Of a stretch of 64,000 nt of DNA, positions 44,003 to 55,751 are shown in pieces. The notes beneath the pieces are model-generated. The model was given only the letters and a program-made list of their open reading frames with translations, was not told the origin of the DNA and ran no database searches. Source of the DNA: Fallopia convolvulus (taxonomy: Eukaryota; Streptophyta; Magnoliopsida; Caryophyllales; Polygonaceae); contig OZ024719.1 of assembly GCA_964016875.1 (NCBI GenBank), positions 32,970,679-33,034,678 on the forward strand, given 5' to 3'. Position 1 is the stretch's first letter; the number at the start of each line of letters is the position of its first letter. The position numbers and the translations under genes are program-made.

Positions 44003-44341
44003 TAGGCGCTCTGCAAACGGTCAGAAGGGGAGAAACGGGTATAAAACCAAGCTGAGGCGAAAGGGAGGGGACACGAAATACTGGCTACTGAAAATCACTC
44101 TACAATAGAATCTCATCTTTTATTTTCGCCATATCACTTCCAGTCGAGTGTTCTTGAATATTTTGGAGATAGCTTATTACGATCACGATCGCAATATACG
44201 AATATCAATTTGCTCATTATCTGTTTTACATCTATTGTTTGATCCTACATCTTACCCATAGTTCATAACGCGTTACTATTACTTCTTGGTTAGGATTTCC
44301 CTATTTTCAGCAGGTAACGTGTTAGTACGATTATCCTGCCA
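44003..44341 (+). repeat. Truncated 5' LTR of element F
   Basis: Matches 54131-54469 base for base in length (339), with about six differences. The first 182 bases of the LTR (53949-54130 in the other copy) are absent, so the left end of the element is lost and no duplication can be tested. A TATA box TATAAAA is at 44040-44046. Confidence 0.88.
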
Positions 44342-44347
44342 AAAGAA

Positions 44348-44367
44348 TTGGCGCCCACCGTGGGGCC
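44348..44367 (+). promoter_or_regulatory. Primer-binding site of element F
   Basis: TGGCGCCCACCGTGGGGCC starts a few bases after the LTR end (CCTGCCA at 44341). This string is the usual primer site of Ogre/Tat-type elements. Confidence 0.85.
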
Positions 44368-44412
44368 TAGCCAAAAAAGGAGTTGCGCTAAAACAACAGC
44401 AAGATCCGTCGC

Positions 44413-45987
44413 ATGGAGGGAATCCAAACTACGTACAGCCACGTAGGGGACGTGGACCATCACGAGGTCAATGAAGAAACGAACAACCAAGGTGACGGAA
44501 ACGTAGGTGGAACAGGAAACATAAGTGGAGCAGGGAATGGTGATAGAATTGAGCAAGGTTCTGGGGACACCAATGGCAATCCTGCTACTTCCGAAGGACA
44601 TGAAGTGGAAGGAGGCGACGCCGACATCATCACGGAGCTTCGATCATCAATGATTGCTCTTCGAAAGAATCTGGAAGAACAAAAGGAAGCAAATACCAGA
44701 TTCACCGAGGTATACGAAAAACAAATTGAGACTTTAACTAATGAACGCAACATGCTTCGGTCGCAGGTACAATCGGCTCCAACCCGTCCTCGCGGGACCG
44801 ATGTGGTAGAAGGAGTCGCAAGGCGCTTGGACATGGATGACCCAAATCTTGTAACACCCGATGCTGTCAGACCCGTAACCGGGTATCAGGTAAACGGTAA
44901 TTCTCGGGAAGATACCGAGGTTTCCCAATTACGGGAACGCCTCCGAGCCTTGGAGGACCGAATTACTCAGGTCCCCGGGGCGCCTCAACCAATCGCGATG
45001 GAAAGGAGAGATGGGTACACCGACTCCCCCTTCGTACCTGCCATCGCGAGGGTAGATATCTCCCAAAAATATCACGTCCCCGACGTGCCTAAATACGAAG
45101 GGGTGACGGATCCCGATCAACACATAGCCGCATTCAAACAGGCTATGAATATTAGCACAGTCCCTTTTGATATGAAAGAAATTGTCATTTGCCGTTGGTT
45201 CGGGAACACGTTGTCTGGACCCGCTCTTAATTGGCATTCACACTTACCTCTTGGAAGTATCTCATCTTTTGCCGAGTTAATTGACAAATTCAGGGTTAGG
45301 TTTGCAAGCAGTCGACACGCTAAGAAACGATCAAGTGATTTGTACTGCTTGGTACAAAGATCGGGAGAATCTCTGAAAGCTTTCCTTAGTCGCTACAATG
45401 AAGAAATGGTGACCATCGAAGGATGTGATGCCGCTACGGCTGTGGAAGCATTCCGAAAGGGTATATCAATATGTAATCCTGAATTATACCGTGAACTAAC
45501 TAAATATCCTTGTTCCAACTTTGATGAGGTACAGGTAAAAGCTTTAGCCCATGTCTGATTGGAAGAGGACGACCTCTTTGCCGAGAAAATAGCGAGCCCA
45601 CATCAACCCGATCGGAGACAAGGACGGCGGGATACGAGATACGCTCCATATCCCACGGAACCTCATGCTAAAACCACCATAAATGCTACCATGTTTAGAC
45701 AAAGTGATAGATACGAGAATCCTCGGCTGCCTCCAAGACTCTCTCACTACAATTTTCGCGTAGATGCAACTGAAGTGGTCTGAACTCTCAACACCATGGG
45801 GGACACTGTCAAATGGCCCTGAAAGAGTAACATGCCGGCACAGCATAAAGACAAGACCAGATGGTGTGATTTCCATTTCGACCATGGACACCGGACTGAC
45901 GAGTGTATCGCGTTACGAAAAGAAGTAAGCGAACTACTATGAAGGGGGCATCTCAGAGAATTAATATCGGAAAAAGCAAAAGAGCAG
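44413..45987 (+). pseudogene. Gag of element F, interrupted by stops
   Basis: Open from ATG 44413 to a TGA at 45556. The N-terminal 130 residues are glycine/glutamate-rich with a coiled-coil-like part (NLEEQKEANTRFTEVYEKQ). The Gag core follows (VPKYEGVTDPDQHIAAFKQ; WFGNTLSGPALNWHSHLP; YNEEMVTIEGCDAATAVEAF). The same frame continues past TGA stops at 45556, 45781, 45823 and 45940, and contains the Tat zinc motif CDFHFDHGHRTDEC near 45869-45910. Most stops look like CGA-to-TGA changes. Confidence 0.85.
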
Positions 45988-46674
45988 TTGGACCGTAACA
46001 GGGAAAAAGCCACTCCACCACCCCCGCCGAAGCACACTGGAGTAATCAACGTCATTACAGGGGGGTCGGAGATCTGTGGTATAACTTACTCCACAGCCAA
46101 GCGAATCGCGAGGGACGCCAGGAGAGAATGCCCAAAAACACCGCGATCAAGTCTCGCCATGATGCCGATCACCTTCGACGATGTTGAAGAAGAGGAAGTT
46201 CATCACGACTGCTTGATAATCCCTCTGACCATAGCTAATTTTCTTGTTAAAAGGATCTTAGTTGATAATGGAAGCTCTACTAACTTACTTATGTTGGACG
46301 CCTTATACAGTTTAGGTTTCGGGATGGACGACATCACCAAGAAGTCGACAACTTTGGTAGGCTTCAGTGGAGAATCACGCAACAAGCTCGGGAAGATATC
46401 ATTACCTACCATTGCGGGAGGAGTCAACTACCAGGTAAAATTCCAAGTACTCGATTGCCCGTCGCCTTTTAATGTCATCGTAGGCAGGCCATGGATAGAC
46501 GGGATGAGGGTAATTCCTTCCACCTATCACCAATGTGTGAAGTTCCCGACACCCTGGGGAATTCAAGAGATTAAGGGGGAACAAAAGTTGGCGCGGGAGT
46601 GTTATTCCATAACAATGAAGGCAACAACCTCGAAGAGCCCACGGCTTGAAAAGAGGAAGAAGGTGTCGGATTAG
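45988..46674 (+). pseudogene. Aspartic protease region of element F
   Basis: In the gag frame. The retropepsin core reads RILVDNGSSTNLLMLDALY (D-N-G-S in the active-site position, normal for Tat elements) and ends NVIVGRPWIDGMRVIPSTYHQ. TAG at 46672 stops it 18 bases before the RT-bearing frame opens; in related elements the two are continuous. Confidence 0.85.
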
Positions 46675-46692
46675 CAATTAAAGGACTGTAGA

Positions 46693-47958
46693 ATGACTAC
46701 TTGCTACGCGAAGCCGGAGACACCTGAGCTCCAAGAAGTAGCCCTTGATCCATTAGAGCCATCCAAGAAGATTAAAATAGGAGAAGATCTGGAACCAACT
46801 CTACGCGAGCAAATAGTAGAATTTCTACGGTCCTACAAAGATTGTTTTGCTTGGTCGAACGAGGATATGATAGGCATTGATCCTGGTGTGATTACCCATG
46901 CCTTGAATGTCAACAAGAAGGTGCCACCAGTGAAGCAGAAAAGGCGCAAGTTCGCTCCCGAGCGAAATCAGGTAATCAATGATGAGGTAAAATCCTTACT
47001 TGAGTCTGGAAAAATTAGAGAAGTACAATACCCCGATTGGCTTGCGAATGTGGTTGTCGTTAAAAAGCAAAACGGTAAATGGCGCGTTTGCGTAGATTTT
47101 ACCGATCTAAACAAAGCATGCCCCAAAGATTCGTTCCCTTTGCCTCACATAGATGCAATGGTGGACGCAACGGTGGGGCATGAACTTTTGACCTTCATGG
47201 ATGCGTTTAGCGGGTACCATCAGATAATGATGCATCCTGACGATCAAGAAAAAACCACATTCGTAACCAATCAGGGAACCTATTGTTATAAAGTTATGCC
47301 CTTTGGGTTAAGGAATGCAGGTGCTACTTATTAGAGATTGGTTAATAAGATGTTTCAGGATAAGCTGGGGGATACAATGGAAGTATACATAGATGACATG
47401 TTGGTCAAATCATTAAAGGCGGAGGACCATGTTAATCACTTAAGAGACGCGTTCGAGATTCTGCGGCGCTACAAAATGAAGTTGAACCCCACCAAGTGCT
47501 CTTTTGGAGTAACATTAGGAAAATTCCTCGGTTACATAGTGACGCAAAGGGGGATCGAGGCGAGTCCTGAACAGGTCAAAGCCATAATGGAGCTGCAATC
47601 CCCAAAGTGTGTCAAAGACGTCCAGAGGCTAACAGGGCGAGTGGCTGCGCTAAACCGATTCATATCAAGATCCTCAGACAGGAAGAAACTGTTTTACGAC
47701 ATCCTGAAGAAAAACAAGTCGTTCGAATGGACGGAAGAACATGAAAAAGCCTTTGGGCAATTGAAAAAGTATCTATCCAATCCGCAGGTGCTATCCAAAC
47801 CGAAGCCAGGAGAAAACCTATATGTATACCTAGCCATGACCGAAGTAGCAGTAAGTGCAGTCCTGATCAGAGAGGATAATGGAGACCAGTTGCCCATCTA
47901 TTACGTAAGTAAAACCTTGTTGGACGCAGAAACGAGGTATTCCCCATGGAAAAATTAG
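46693..47958 (+). pseudogene. Reverse transcriptase of element F
   Basis: In the gag-pol frame, with TAG stops at 47333 and 47956. Motifs: VKSLLESGKIREVQYPDWL, KWRVCVDFTDLNKACPKD, LLTFMDAFSGYHQIMM, then active-site Y-I-D-D at about 47389-47400, KTLGKF-type connection and the first RNase H (YVYLAMTEVAVSAVLIRED). All catalytic residues are visible, so only the stops disable it. A short disrupted stretch (47959-48018) separates it from the next domain. Confidence 0.88.
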
Positions 47959-48018
47959 TGTTATCCTTGGTAATGGCTTCTATAAATACGTCCCTATTTT
48001 AAAAGTCATTCTATAATT

Positions 48019-49850
48019 GTGAGAACTAATTATCCGGTGAAAAGTATCATGTCAAAGCCAGAGTTGTCAAGTCGGCTGACAAGGTGGTTAATTCACTTAA
48101 ATGGTTACGACATCACGTACGAGCCCCGAACAGCAATGAAATATCAAGTATTGGCAGACTTTGTGGTCGACTTCACTCCTACCACTTCAGAGAACAGAGA
48201 CCAAGGCGTGCTGCAAATAACAGGAAACGGCAAGTTGCTGATGCATACGGATGGAGCATCAAACCAGATAGATGTAGGATTGGGGGTAGTCCTGAAGTCA
48301 CCACAAGGGGATAGGATAGCTCAAGCTGTTCGATGCACTTTCAAGGCTACTAATAACGAAGCAGAATACGAAGCGCTTATCGCAGGGTTGCTTATCGCCA
48401 AAGATCTGAATGTACAAGAAATCGAGGTAATTTGTGATTCATTGCTTATTGTAAATCAAGTTACAAACTCATATGTTGCCAGGGACTCAAAGATGAAGGC
48501 GTACTTAGAAAAGGTTCAAGAAGTCATAAGGCACTTTAAACTGTTCGAGATAAGGCAGGTTCCAAGAGATGCCAACACACAAGCAGACGCTTTAGCCAAC
48601 CTGGGATCCGTAATCGACCCAAGAGAGTACGACAAGATACCTTTCGTATATCTTGACACGCCATCCATAACCAAAGAAGCAGACATGCTAGATGTTCGAA
48701 ACTCCGATGAAGACAAATCATGGGTAACCCTTTACTTAAAGTGGTTACAAGACGGAGTGTTACCAGAAGACAAGGAAGAAGCTCAACGACTTAAGGTAAG
48801 AGCTTCTACTTTTGCGGTTAAGGATAACATTTTGTTTAAGTGGATGTCGTCAGGGTTACACGCACGATGCATAAAGGAGGAAGAAGTACAAAAGGTGTTA
48901 CGAGATATACATGATGGGGAATGCGGAAACCACACGGGGGGTCGCAACTTGGCGAAGAAGGCAAGCAGGATGGGTTACTATTTGCCAACCATGAACAAAG
49001 ACGCAGTGGAATTTGCTCGCAAATATGACGCGTGCCAGCGTCATGGACCTATACCACATCAACCATCTGAGTTGTTACATTCCATAACATCTCCTTGGCC
49101 ATTTATGAAATGGGGGATGGATATTGTGGGAAAACTACCTCCAGCCTCGGGGCAACGTGTTTACATTCTGGCAAGTGGATTGAAGTCGAAGCCTTCAAGG
49201 AAGTTAAAGACACCCATGTTATTTCCTTCATAAAGAGAAATATCCTGAGCAGATTTGGAATACCATCCATCATAGTCTGCGACAACGGGTCCCAATTCAT
49301 CAGTGACAAGACGAGATCATTTTGCCATCAGTACAACATACAGTTAGTGATGTCGACGCCTCGTTACCCACATGCCAACGGGCAAGCAGAAGCAAGTAAC
49401 AAGGTGATTATTAACAACTTGAAAAAGTGGCTCAAAGAAGCAAAAGGAAAATGGGCAGATGAATTACCCCTTATCTTATGGTCAGATCGAACAACTCCCA
49501 AGACAGCAACGGGTCATACAACTTTTTCCTTGGTCTATGGATGTGAAGCCGTACTACCAGTAGAAGTAACTTTGCCTACAGTCCGGTACAGACTTACCAC
49601 TGAGGAGTCAAACCTGTCCAACCTATTACATCACTTGGATACGACCGACGAGTTACGAGACGAGGCTTCAATTCGAATGGCGACATACATGCAAGGAGTA
49701 GCTCGAAGTTACAACAAACGCATTCCAAGTGGGAGACTGGGTGCTAAGAAAAGTCTTCCAAAATACGTAAGAGTTAAATGTTGGAAAATTATGAGCAAAT
49801 TGGGAAGGGCCATACCAAATTACGAAGATAATAGGACAAGGAGCCTATGA
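48019..49850 (+). pseudogene. Second RNase H and integrase of element F, frameshifted
   Basis: 48019-48660 holds the end of the first RNase H and the archaeal-like second RNase H (HTDGASNQIDVGLG; NNEAEYEALIAGLLIAK; VICDSLLIVNQV; ANTQADALANLGSV). The integrase follows: zinc region (GECGNHTGGRNLAKKA ... KYDACQRHG), first D in WGMDIVGKLPP. A small out-of-frame deletion near 49173 removes the tract expected between VYIL and KWIEVEAF. The other frame (from 49176) carries the second D (VCDNGSQFIS), the E (GQAEASNKVI) and the C-terminal part ending at 49850. Confidence 0.87.
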
Positions 49851-50583
49851 ATTAATGACGCAAGAGGGAAAAGCGGTCCCCAGAAGTTGGAATGCAATGA
49901 ACTTAAAGTTGTATCACTTTTGAAAACACAACGAGTTTTAATAAGGTAATTTGCATTAAAATTCTCCTTTTACGTTATGTTATTATATCTTCATACATAC
50001 ACAAGAACAACGATATCAACAATATCAGAGAAAACTAACAAGGGATGCCTTGTGACGTTACAGGCCAAAACATGGGCCCTTGCCTTATGATCAGGCAACG
50101 TTGTGCACACTACGACTAGTCAAAAGATGCAAGAGACGAGAACAAGTAACGAGTATTCTAGAGCAAGTTGAATTTTCATTTGTAATACGATTCATGAAGT
50201 TGTTACAGAGAAATTTACATTCAGACACATACAACATTCTCTCTCTCCGCATCTAACATAAAAAGCGCTATACAAACAAAGAATCTATCACGAAAATTAC
50301 AAGTACATGTGACAAACAAGCCGATTTCTCTACGAACGTGTTGATCCGTCTTCTTCGGTGACAAACCTGCTTACCTGCAAAAAATCAAATGCAGATCCAA
50401 GGCAATGACAACAAATAAAGTATTATCAAAATAAAACCCCATAAACTAACACGGGGCATAAACTTGTCCACAAAAGGGCCCTAGAACAAAGCGGCCATAC
50501 AAGATGAGAGTTTAAAAAACCCCAACACGCTGGGGGTAAAACATTATCCGAAATTCAAAAAAAGAAACAGGGATAAGAGAGGA
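49851..50583 (+). other. Spacer between integrase and antisense gene in element F
   Basis: No gene supported on either strand. The first 70 bases still read as integrase tail with stops (VPRSWNAMNLKLYHF). The rest is AT-rich and probably contains the polyadenylation region of the antisense gene. Confidence 0.5.
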
Positions 50584-53500
50584 TCATTCTTTAGGCTGGT
50601 TGTCTCTTTCCACCTGGGCAACCACTTTGGCAACAGAGGCAATATCATCAATGACCGAAGACTTTTTAGCCGCTATCACCTCGTCAGAAAACAGGCTTTC
50701 AAACAACTCCCTTTCCTTCACAGCATCCCACGAAGTGTGCCTTCCCGCCGCAAACTCCTCCATCATTTCCACTCGAGCTCGGCAAGACCAGTAGTCAGCA
50801 GTATCTTCAATTTCTTTAGCCAAAGCAGCTTCTTTAGCGGAAGAGATCTGATGTCTCTCTATTTGGTGGTGTTTTCATATGTGATTTCCTTTGTAAATAT
50901 GTTTCTTTTTCCCCTTTTCTTGTGCGTTTTGTTCCTTTTTAGCTTAGTTCCCGTATTTCTATGAGATTCGGAGACTACGCACCTTTTATGTGTTTTGTAG
51001 GTAATTTGGCATGAATCCAGGATCGATTTGAAGGAGGGTCGAGACATGGAGCAAAGGCCGAGCTAAAGCGGGAAAGAGAGAAGCAAGCCATGAAGAAGAA
51101 CAAGAGAAGCCAACTAAGAAGAAGGTGGAACGAGGTCAGGACCGAGTTGCAACCACATCGGGCCCGACTTTGAAGTCTCCAACCTCGGACCGAGTTGCAC
51201 AGTACCTCGGGCCCGAGGTTCCTCCGTGTCGGTCCAAGTCGGTCACCGAACTACTTGGGCTCCAAGGCACGAATTTGTGGACTTCCACTTTTGCCCTTCA
51301 TCTAATCTATAAAAGGCCCTCTTGTCTTCTAAGAAAGGGTTCCCACACACACACACAAAAGGGGGGTTCCAAGGGAGCCAAGAGGATACTTGGAGAGCAA
51401 GGAGGAAGGAGAAGAGGAGGAAGAGAGAGAGAATCGGCCAAGAGAGAGGAAGGCTTGATAGGTTTTGTTGATTGTTTAGCTTTGATTTGCTTTGATCTTG
51501 TGGATTTGAAAACCCTTGATTTGAATTTGTGGATTGCTTTGGATTTGAATGAAACCTTGCTTTGTTTTGAGATTGATTATGATGATTGCTTTCTCTTTTG
51601 ATTTGATTGCTTTCTTTGCTTGTCACATGGAGTAGATCTCCTTGATCTTGGGTTATGGGGGAAAACCCTAGCTAGGTTTAGGCTAGAAACCCCAATTCCA
51701 TAGCCTTGAGTGTTTGATCTAAGGAACCCACTCTACATAGAGCTACAATTCCTTTCGAAAGTTGGGAATCAAGGCTTGAGATTGGCAAAGTAGCGAAAGT
51801 GAACATGTGTCAATCTCAAGACCTTGCTTCGAAGGGGATTTCCCCATGGATCGAGGTGTAGATGTGGTTGGAACGAGGGCGAAAGCACTCGATCCTAGTC
51901 CGATCATCACTCATTGCCTGAATTGGGGTGGAAAAGCCTTAATCTACTAGGGAAGGAACCCAAAAGCCCAAGATCTACTTTTAAAATCTTTGAGTTCGAC
52001 ATCCCCAGCTACCTCGGGCCCGACTTACCCAGTGTCGGTCCCGACTTCCTCTTGTCGCCAACCTCGGGTCCGACGTGACCTCAGTGTCGGTCCCGACTGT
52101 TTTCTTTGTTTTTCTTTGTTTTATGCTCTCCTTTCTAGCTTCCTAGTATCTAGGCACATCGATCGAGTAGACTTCCCGAGTGTTCGACACCCACCACGTA
52201 CTACAACGGGGTCTGGTTATAAATTGTATCTCTTGACCCTCGCATCCGAGAGTGATCAAGATCATAAACTTTTCTTCCCATTCTTTGGACTCCTTAGAAA
52301 CCCTCTCAAGATTGTTCATCAGGTCGTGAACCTTCTTATCCAAAGCGGTCTTCTCGTGTCCTAAGATGCTGCTTCTGTCCTTCTCAAGCTGAAGACTGAT
52401 CTTGCTCTGGGCCAATTGATCGGGGAGATCCTTGAAAGACTCAAAGGCAGAAAGAGAGAGTTGCAAACCCTACACAAAGAAAAGAAAAAGTTAGGTAACG
52501 AGTAAGAAACGAAATAAGGGGTGACAGAGAAAACATACCTGCCATTGTGCCGCCAGAATTTCGCCAAAAAATTCCGGGAAAGATGTTCGATCCTCCTTAC
52601 CGCGAGAACTTCCCACATGGAGAGGTGCCAAGGAACTCAGGCACTTTTCAGCAGCCATATCAAGGGACATCATCGTCTTTGGGAGATCGGAAAGGGTTGA
52701 ACATGCTTTTTTCTTAGGAGAAGAAACTCGAACCTCAGAAGGCTTTTTAGGATCCGAGATCGTCAGCACTATATCTGCCGTAGAAGCTGACTCAGCCTTC
52801 CTCTTCCTTTGAGCTTCAACTCGTTCCATGGTAGTCAGCGCGGTGGTAGAACGGGTAGTCCTTGAACTTGGAATCACGAAAAAGGAAAGATTTTTTAGAA
52901 AAGAGAAGAAAGGTTTACTAAGGGGAACAGAAAAAGACTTACTTGACATCTCGGTCTCTTCGGATTCTGCAGAACACGCCTTTACCAGATCAGGGTAAGA
53001 TCGTTCTTCCAACGAGAGAGCTTCGATGTGATTAATGACCTGGTACGACACCGTGCGGGGATGAGGAGTAGCAAGATGTTCTGCAACAGAAAATGCTTGG
53101 AGGTTAGATCTGAAAAGAAGCCGGGAAGCTCAAAAGACGAAACACTACCTGTTGGTTGCCAACGACTTCTCATGAAAGACGTATCAATACCTAAGGAAGA
53201 CAGTCTCACAAAGAAAAATTTATCGGCCCAGCCCCGATCAGATTTGGATATATTGAAGACTAAATCAGATTTATTGGTAAAAGTTTTCAAAGTTATACGA
53301 CCCGGACCACCTTTGGAAAGACGGTAATTCAGGAAAAAATCAATAGCTTTGAAAGGGAGGCCATGAGAAGAACACAGTTGGTCAACTGAAAGAAGAAGTC
53401 TCCAAACCTGTGGAAGTAATTGCCCCGGAGAAACATTGAGGGTAAAAAAGGAAGTCGATGACCAAAGGAGAAAATGGAAAACGATGGCTAATACGAAAAG

Positions 53501-53729
53501 GGTACTCATACAAGCACACCCAATCGTCGGCATAGAAATCTGCGTGAATACCAGGGGGAGGCAGAAACATCTCTGCATGCGACGGAAAACCCACAGAAAG
53601 AGCAAAGATTTGGGGGTCTTCAGAAGTGCTATTTCTCCGGTGGTAGGAGGTGAGAAAACCGGAAGATGTCAGGGAAGGAGGAAAGGTGGGTTCAAGGCAG
53701 TAGAGGGAAGGAGATTCCGAGGATGCCAT
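50584..53729 (-). pseudogene. Antisense intron-containing gene of element F (Transposase_28-like)
   Basis: On the strand opposite gag-pol, exons can be placed at 53149-53729, 52943-53080, 52539-52866 and 52259-52469 continued at 50584-50848. Introns have GTAGTG, GTAAGT and GTATGT donors and AG acceptors, and the joined frame stays open across the last two junctions. Exon 1 (ATG 53729) resembles the putative gypsy-type transposon domain (Pfam Transposase_28): YPFRISHRFPFSPLVIDFL, then, after a one-base shift near 53455, SPGQLLPQVWRLLLSVDQL. Later exons have a basic nuclear-type stretch (SPKKKA) and a coiled coil (EKDRSSILGHEKTALDKKV), ending QVERDNQPKE. Solo LTR G2 splits the last exon. Related antisense genes are known in Retand/Grande elements; their role is unknown. 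Confidence 0.75.
50849..52258 (+). mobile_element. Solo LTR G2 in the antisense gene of element F
   Basis: 1410 bases, TGATGTCTC to GTGATCA, flanked by AGATC at 50844-50848 and 52259-52263. It aligns along its length with G1 (16646-18049). TATA box TATAAAAGG at 51308-51316. Palindrome pairs at 52014-52044 and 52064-52096. A short open frame at 51125-51601 has no match to G1's frame and is not a gene. Confidence 0.92.
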
Positions 53730-53948
53730 AATTGGGAAGAAGAGAAGGTTGAAGACGAAGAAACAGAAGAAGGGAAGAACGTACCTGGACACCGAGATGC
53801 ACAATTGAGGTCTTTGAGAGTCATCATAACCGCTTTAAATAAGGGTTGATTGGACATGTTCTGAGTTGCTACAACTTCCAAGACACTAAATCAAAAACCC
53901 TAGGAAAAGTGGAGGCGGGAATTTTCCCGGGTTTTTTGATGGGGGTAT

Positions 53949-54469
53949 TGTTGGGCCCTCTGCAATTCGGCCCAAGAGGGAAGTCATTCAGCCCAATTTC
54001 GGCAGTCTGACCGAACCGTTAGAGAAGGGAGGACGGTGGAGTAATCAAAGGAGGACGAGAATCTCGGACTTCATGGTCAAACGGCAACGGTTAAGCCATT
54101 AACGACGGGGGCGAAATTTCCGGGATATGTTAGGCGCTCTGCAAACGGTCAAAAGGGGAGAAACGGGTATAAAACCAAGCTGAGGCGAAAGGGAGGGGAC
54201 ACGAAATACTGGCTACTGAAACTCACTCTACAACAGAATCTCATCTTTTATTTTCGCCATATCACTTCCAGTCGAGTGTTCTTGAATATTTTGGAGATAG
54301 CTTATTACGATCACGATCGCAATATACGAATATCAATTTGCTCATTATTTGTTTTACATCTTTTGTTTGATCCTACATCTTGCCCATAGTTCATAACGCG
54401 TTACTATTACTTCTTGGTTAGGATTTCCCTATTTTCAGCAGGTAACGTGTTAGTACGATTATCCTGCCA
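53949..54469 (+). repeat. 3' LTR of element F
   Basis: Begins TGTTGGGCCC after a GATGGGGGTAT polypurine tract and ends CCTGCCA; 521 bases. The part from 54131 matches the 5' LTR remnant. TATA box near 54168. 54470-54669 after it is AT-rich with no recognised feature. Confidence 0.85.
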
Positions 54470-54669
54470 AAATAACAACCATACTAATTTTGTTAAAGAT
54501 TAATTATCTTGTTTAAAGAGTTTGACAATGTTAAAAGAGTAATTATCTTACTTAAAGAGTTAAGATTAATTTGTTCATATAAATTTTTTACGCTTTTAGC
54601 TCAATAATTTATTTTGTTCCTTACTATTACGTGTCGTTGAATCAAGTTCAGATATAGATATTTACAAAG

Positions 54670-55640
54670 TTTTTTTTGGAAATGGTAAGCTATATTGATA
54701 AGGACAAAAGAAATACATCCAAATCTAAAATAAAAAAGATTTATAGTTGTAAAAATACACAAGTTCTAAACGAGCACCTAACTCCATATAGCCCAAAATT
54801 GTAACAGAAGCCAACCATCACAAATGTCATAGACAAAGGCTTCCCTATGACTGCTTCATCATGAGATATAAATCTCACTAATGACCTTTATATACATTCA
54901 ACCAGAACATAAGAGATAGGGGGTGGATTAAAAAGATATACCCAAAATCTACCCCTAAGACCTAACACAAAACAACAGAAGTCAAACTCGATCCATAAAG
55001 CCCAGCTTGGCATCAAAACTTAAGAGCCAAGTCCTAAATTTTGACACTTATAAGCAAAAACGAAGGCCTCTTTGATATTGAATATTCACAAGAAAATCAA
55101 GTTGTCTTGTTCATCACCTATCAAGAGAGAGGAGTTAGAAGTTGAGGACAGGTTAAAGCTTTAAAAGCCTTCTTATGGCCAAGCCACGCCTTCTTGTAAG
55201 TTTCAACTTCATAAAATTATGCTAACTAGCTCTGCATTCTTCCATGATTCTTTTAGCACAAGTTTGAACATTTGGCTTCCCTTTCCTAAAAAAAGCATCC
55301 TTTCTCATCCACCAGATCTAATATATGATAGCCATACAAGCTATCACCTCACTTGGAAGATGTTATTCTTTCGTTGAACAACTAGTTAGCATCAAGATAT
55401 GTTACACCTTCCCCTACCGCTTGAGCTTCACCAAATAAAGACGACCATAGAGGTTGTAATGGTACTTGTCCATCAATTAGACATATGTTGTCTCAAAACT
55501 ATCCGCACACACCAATGTATATTATAAAAGAAAATATTTATATGTTGCCATTTAACAATATTAAATGCACAAGCTCAAAAGGTTGGTCTTCAACCTGCAT
55601 AGGTCTTATTTTGGATAAAAGCTTTTGATGGATAGATTAA
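54670..55640 (-). mobile_element. 3' end of an L1-type LINE
   Basis: On the minus strand, scraps of the end of ORF2 read HLPSEVIACMAIIY, IWWMRKDAFFRKGKPNVQ and CAKRIMEEC (about 55230-55390), matching the usual end of plant LINE reverse-transcriptase proteins. About 550 bases of 3' untranslated sequence follow, then a tail of eight A (T run at 54670-54677). Stops and shifts are frequent, and the 5' part is missing as in most LINE insertions. The right edge is uncertain; 55640-55751 is unassigned. Confidence 0.7.
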
Positions 55641-55751
55641 ATACCTTAGTCAAACTGTAACATTTGTAGATATTCTCGTCATACTCAACCAGATCTAACT
55701 AATCATTGACAATCGGGTCCTTTGGCTTCTTAAGAGTCATCAATCCATAAG

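Larger units (their letters stand above)
44003..54469 (+). mobile_element. Tat/Retand-type Ty3/gypsy element F
   Basis: About 10.5 kb with a truncated 5' LTR, primer-binding site, gag, protease, RT, RNase H, an additional archaeal-like RNase H, integrase, a long 3' region with an antisense gene, and a full 3' LTR. The second RNase H (HTDGASNQIDVGLGVVLKS), the CDFHFDHGH-type zinc motif and the antisense gene are typical of the Tat lineage (Retand, Grande and relatives). The shared 339 bases of the LTRs differ at about six sites by eye, so the insertion is recent, yet gag-pol has about seven in-frame stops. Solo LTR G2 is nested in it. Confidence 0.88.

Noticed and set aside
44734..45237. Minus-strand frames opposite gag of element F
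   Set aside because: Shadows of the gag frame; unlike the real antisense gene at 50584-53729 they have no domain and no splice sites.
51125..51601. 158-codon frame in solo LTR G2
   Set aside because: The aligned region of G1 does not keep this frame, and it crosses the TATA box.
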